From contig JAZJZF010000013.1 in assembly GCA_040389965.1 (NCBI GenBank), positions 9,606 to 73,605 on the forward strand: 64,000 nt of DNA, written 5' to 3'. Shown piece by piece: positions 61,750-64,000 of the stretch (position 1 is the first letter of the stretch; each line of letters opens with the position of its first letter). This DNA is from UBA4416 sp040389965 (GTDB lineage: Bacteria; Bacteroidota; Bacteroidia; B-17B0; Aurantibacillaceae). The position numbers and the translations under genes are program-made. The notes below the pieces were generated by a model. That model saw only the letters and a list, made by a program, of their open reading frames with translations. It was not told the origin of the DNA and ran no database searches.

Positions 61750-62935
61750 AAAACCCGGTTGGAATGAGTTTCCAAACCAATGAAAATCAGCAAATGATTG
61801 CTGATATGATCCGTAAATTTGGTAAAGAACATATCTATCCTAAAATGATGGAATGGGACGAAGCACAGATTTTTCCTGTTGAAGTATTTAAAAAACTGGG
61901 AGAATTAGGACTAATGGGAGTTGTAGTTCCAACAGAATATGGCGGATCAGGACTATCCTACACAGAATATGAAACAGCTATCATTGAATTAAGCAAGATC
62001 TGCGGATCAATAGGTTTATCAATGGTTTTTGTTAATTNNNNNNNNNNTCAATGGCAGCACACAATTCGTTATGTACAGGTCACATTTTAGCTTTTGGTAA
62101 CGAAGCACAAAAAGCAAAATACTTACCAAAATTAGCTACTGCCGAATGGATTGGTGCATGGGGCTTAACAGAAACAGGAACGGGCTCTGATGCCGGTGGA
62201 ATGGCTACGACTGCTGTTAAAGATGGTGATTATTATGTATTGAACGGTTCTAAAAACTTTATCACACATGCGATTTCCGGTAACGTTGCAGTTGTAATTG
62301 CTCGTACGGGCGAAAAAAATGATAGTCACGGAATGAGTGCCTTCATTATTGAAAAAGGAACTCCCGGTTTTAAATCAGGTAAAAAAGAAAATAAATTAGG
62401 TATGCGCGCCAGCGAAACAGCTGAGTTGATCTTTGATAACTGCAGAGTTCACAAAGACCAGTTAATGGGCAAAGAAGGTGACGGTTTTGTTCAGGCAATG
62501 AAAGTATTGGATGGCGGCCGTATTTCTATTGCAGCTTTAAGTTGTGGTATTGCACGCGGCGCTTATGAGTGTTCTTTAAAATACTCTAAAGAACGTGAGC
62601 AATTCGGAAAACCTATTTCTTCTTTCCAGGCAATCAGCTTCAAATTAGCGGATATGGCTACTGAGTTAGAAGCAGCAGAATTATTGACATTCAAAGCGGC
62701 TGACTTAAAAAATCGTGGTCAAAAAATGACTAAAGAAGGTGCTTTTGCTAAATACTACGCCTCTGAAGTGTGTGTAAGAAATAGTAACGAAGCCGTTCAA
62801 ATCTTTGGTGGATATGGATTTACAAAAGATTTCCCTGCCGAAAAATATTACCGCGATAGTAAATTATGTACAATTGGCGAAGGAACCAGCGAAATTCAAA
62901 AAGTGGTTATTGCCCGTGAATTATTAAAAGAGTAA
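61731..62935 (+). CDS. Acyl-CoA dehydrogenase, split by a spurious-looking gap
   Basis: Two frames joined at the 10-N gap (62038-62047). It oxidises acyl-CoA to 2-enoyl-CoA with FAD. Motifs: GSGLSYTEYETAIIELSKIC before, and AWGLTETGTGSDAGGMAT, NGSKNFITHA, SKEREQFGKPISSFQAI and the catalytic-Glu region IFGGYGFTKDFPAEKYYRD after it. TCAATGG occurs on both sides (62019-62025 and 62048-62054); joining there gives GSIGLSMAAHNSLCTGHI, the family sequence, in frame, and a 391-residue protein. The 12 bases before the N are probably a misassembled tail. Confidence 0.93.
62038..62047. other. Assembly gap (10 N) in the acyl-CoA dehydrogenase gene
   Basis: Ten N with a 7-base repeat on the two sides. 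The family sequence indicates that nothing is missing and that 29 bases are surplus. Confidence 0.95.
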
Positions 62936-62966
62936 TTCCTAAAAAACAAATTTATATACATAAGTT

Positions 62967-63000
62967 AAGCCACAGTTTAAATAACTGTGGCTTCTTTTTT
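62967..63000 (+). terminator. Intrinsic terminator after the acyl-CoA dehydrogenase gene
   Basis: AAGCCACAGTT (62967-62977) pairs perfectly with AACTGTGGCTT (62983-62993), followed by CTTTTTT. Confidence 0.87.
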
Positions 63001-63298
63001 ATGCATAATCGCTCGAAAGAAAATTTCCATACCCAACCTAAAAACATAGTTCCTTTATATATTAGGAGGTTTTTTTCCTGCTTATTTCCGTAGTTTTTTT
63101 CATGGAGGGCATTCATTTTTAGCAACTAAATGGATTTAACCGCACATTTTATGAAATCCACTAACGCAATTATTTTCCATACGATACGTTAAGAATTGTC
63201 GACAAACGATATTTTTTGCATTATAATTGTATTTAGTTCTACAAAAAATTGTATTTTTATATAACAGGTCCACCTTAAACAAAATAGTGCCAAAACAC
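63001..63298. other. Intergenic region before the STAS-like gene
   Basis: AT-rich, with no gene I can support. A plus-strand TATTTTTA at about 63252 is a poor -7 candidate for the next gene. Nothing else is seen. Confidence 0.4.
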
Positions 63299-63712
63299 AT
63301 GAATAGTTTAATTCCGGATATAACAGTTAAAATTATTGCGACAGAAGTCTGTGAGCCCTTTACGCTACAGTTACGCAGCGATGGGATACTACATTCCCAT
63401 ACATCAAGCAGCCTGGAGTTTAATGTAGAATCGCTCAAAAAATTTAATCTTGTCATGGGGAAAATGCTAAACTACAAGCAAGCACCTCTTTTAATAACGC
63501 TCGATGAATTTGCTATTCCTCCTGTAGAAACACGGGTATTTTGGGCAAAGAAAAACTCCTGTCCTTATGCATTGGCAGATGCTTATGTTGCTACAAACTT
63601 CGGTCATAAAATTATTGGAAATTTTTATTTGAAATTCAACCGACCTGGTCGTCCCACCAAAATGTTTAAAACTCACGATGAAGCTATTATGTGGCTTAAG
63701 ACATTTTTGTAA
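63299..63712 (+). CDS. STAS/SpoIIAA-like protein (DUF7793-like)
   Basis: 137 residues from the ATG at 63299; a longer frame starts at 63227 but its added 24 residues have no family counterpart. The C-terminal IIGNFYLKFNRPGRPTKMFK followed by EAIMWLKTF is the pattern of a group of short STAS-like proteins in Bacteroidota, in which a strand-helix domain ends with NFFLKFNKP.PTK.F....EA..WL. LLITLDEFAIPPVE is the strand before the usual phosphosite region. No partner gene is visible. Role unknown. Confidence 0.7.
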   Translation: MNSLIPDITVKIIATEVCEPFTLQLRSDGILHSHTSSSLEFNVESLKKFNLVMGKMLNYKQAPLLITLDEFAIPPVETRVFWAKKNSCPYALADAYVATNFGHKIIGNFYLKFNRPGRPTKMFKTHDEAIMWLKTFL

Positions 63713-64000
63713 AATCTGTAAATTTAACCGCTCTGTTATGTATTCCTTATTTTATTTTTAGGATTAGGAGATTTAATTTCTGTATATGTATTGCCCAAAT
63801 TATAAGTAGTATGCCAACAATTATGATGATAATAAGTCTTTACTTCTTCTACTATTCTGTAGAATGCATTTGTCTTATCAGAATTCAAAGTACTTCGTAT
63901 TTGATATAATCTAATTTAGCTTGAAATGGCATCTCTGTCAAGAGAAAAGTAATTGTTTTTATAAACAATGTTATTAACCTAAAAATCAGTGTTGTTAACA
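63713..64000. other. End of window, no gene supported
   Basis: 288 AT-rich bases with no open frame of note on either strand, no hairpin with a T run and no tRNA. Confidence 0.4.

Noticed and set aside
63227..63298. Longer start for the STAS-like gene
   Set aside because: The extra 24 residues do not resemble the family, and the core starts at 63299.
1..64000. tRNA, rRNA, IS elements, prophage or attachment sites
   Set aside because: Intergenic stretches were scanned by eye for cloverleaf-like sequence, transposase motifs and direct repeats; none was convincing.

Overview
The window comes from a low-GC member of the Bacteroidota (class Bacteroidia). The signs are type IX secretion (T9SS) sorting domains (type A at 3315-4760, type B at 16871-23371), a PorP/SprF-family protein, several outer-membrane beta-barrels, lipoproteins with Cys-Lys-Lys mature ends, DUF1573 proteins, and TAnnTTTG-type -7 promoter boxes with little sign of Shine-Dalgarno sequences. 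Five runs of N (one of 100, four of 10) show it is a scaffold. I cannot place it to genus, and I see no tRNA, rRNA, CRISPR array, IS element or phage.

Layout. 1-6.2 kb: a partial membrane protein, then a tightly packed envelope cluster of lipoprotein, beta-barrel, T9SS cargo and GT-C membrane glycosyltransferase. 6.3-16.1 kb: queA, a FAD oxidoreductase, a secreted protein with about 36 copies of a 10-residue repeat inside a TPR-like frame (assembly gap inside), a methyltransferase, a GNAT enzyme, an unknown gene coupled to exopolyphosphatase, PorP/SprF and a SPOR protein. 16.5-23.4 kb: a small secreted protein and a 2166-residue T9SS type B adhesin. 23.5-30.5 kb: unknown genes, pyrF, prfA and a barrel-TSP3-OmpA fusion. 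30.7-34.5 kb: a helicase and an MbnP/MbnH-like pair with a small lipoprotein. 34.6-42.4 kb: a TPR membrane protein, ribH, tsaE, three DUF1573 genes in a row and valS. 42.5-54.7 kb: a nine-gene surface polysaccharide locus (initiating transferase, flippase, two polymerase/ligase-like proteins, glycosyltransferases). 54.8-64 kb: dusB, a serine hydrolase, mtgA, a thioredoxin-like protein, a phosphohexomutase, apt, an acyl-CoA dehydrogenase and a STAS-like protein.

How the genes work together. Much of the window builds the cell surface. The polysaccharide locus makes a lipid-linked glycan; the phosphohexomutase at 59.0 kb may feed it; PorP/SprF probably helps export the giant adhesin as SprF does for SprB. 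The MbnP/MbnH-like pair is the most interesting functional unit: in characterised relatives MbnH oxidises a tryptophan of MbnP to make a copper site, yet no methanobactin genes are visible here. At the level of expression, several -7 boxes lie only 4-5 bases from start codons (lipoprotein at 449, unknown gene at 13269, dusB at 56279), which suggests leaderless transcripts; dusB then appears to begin at ATC.
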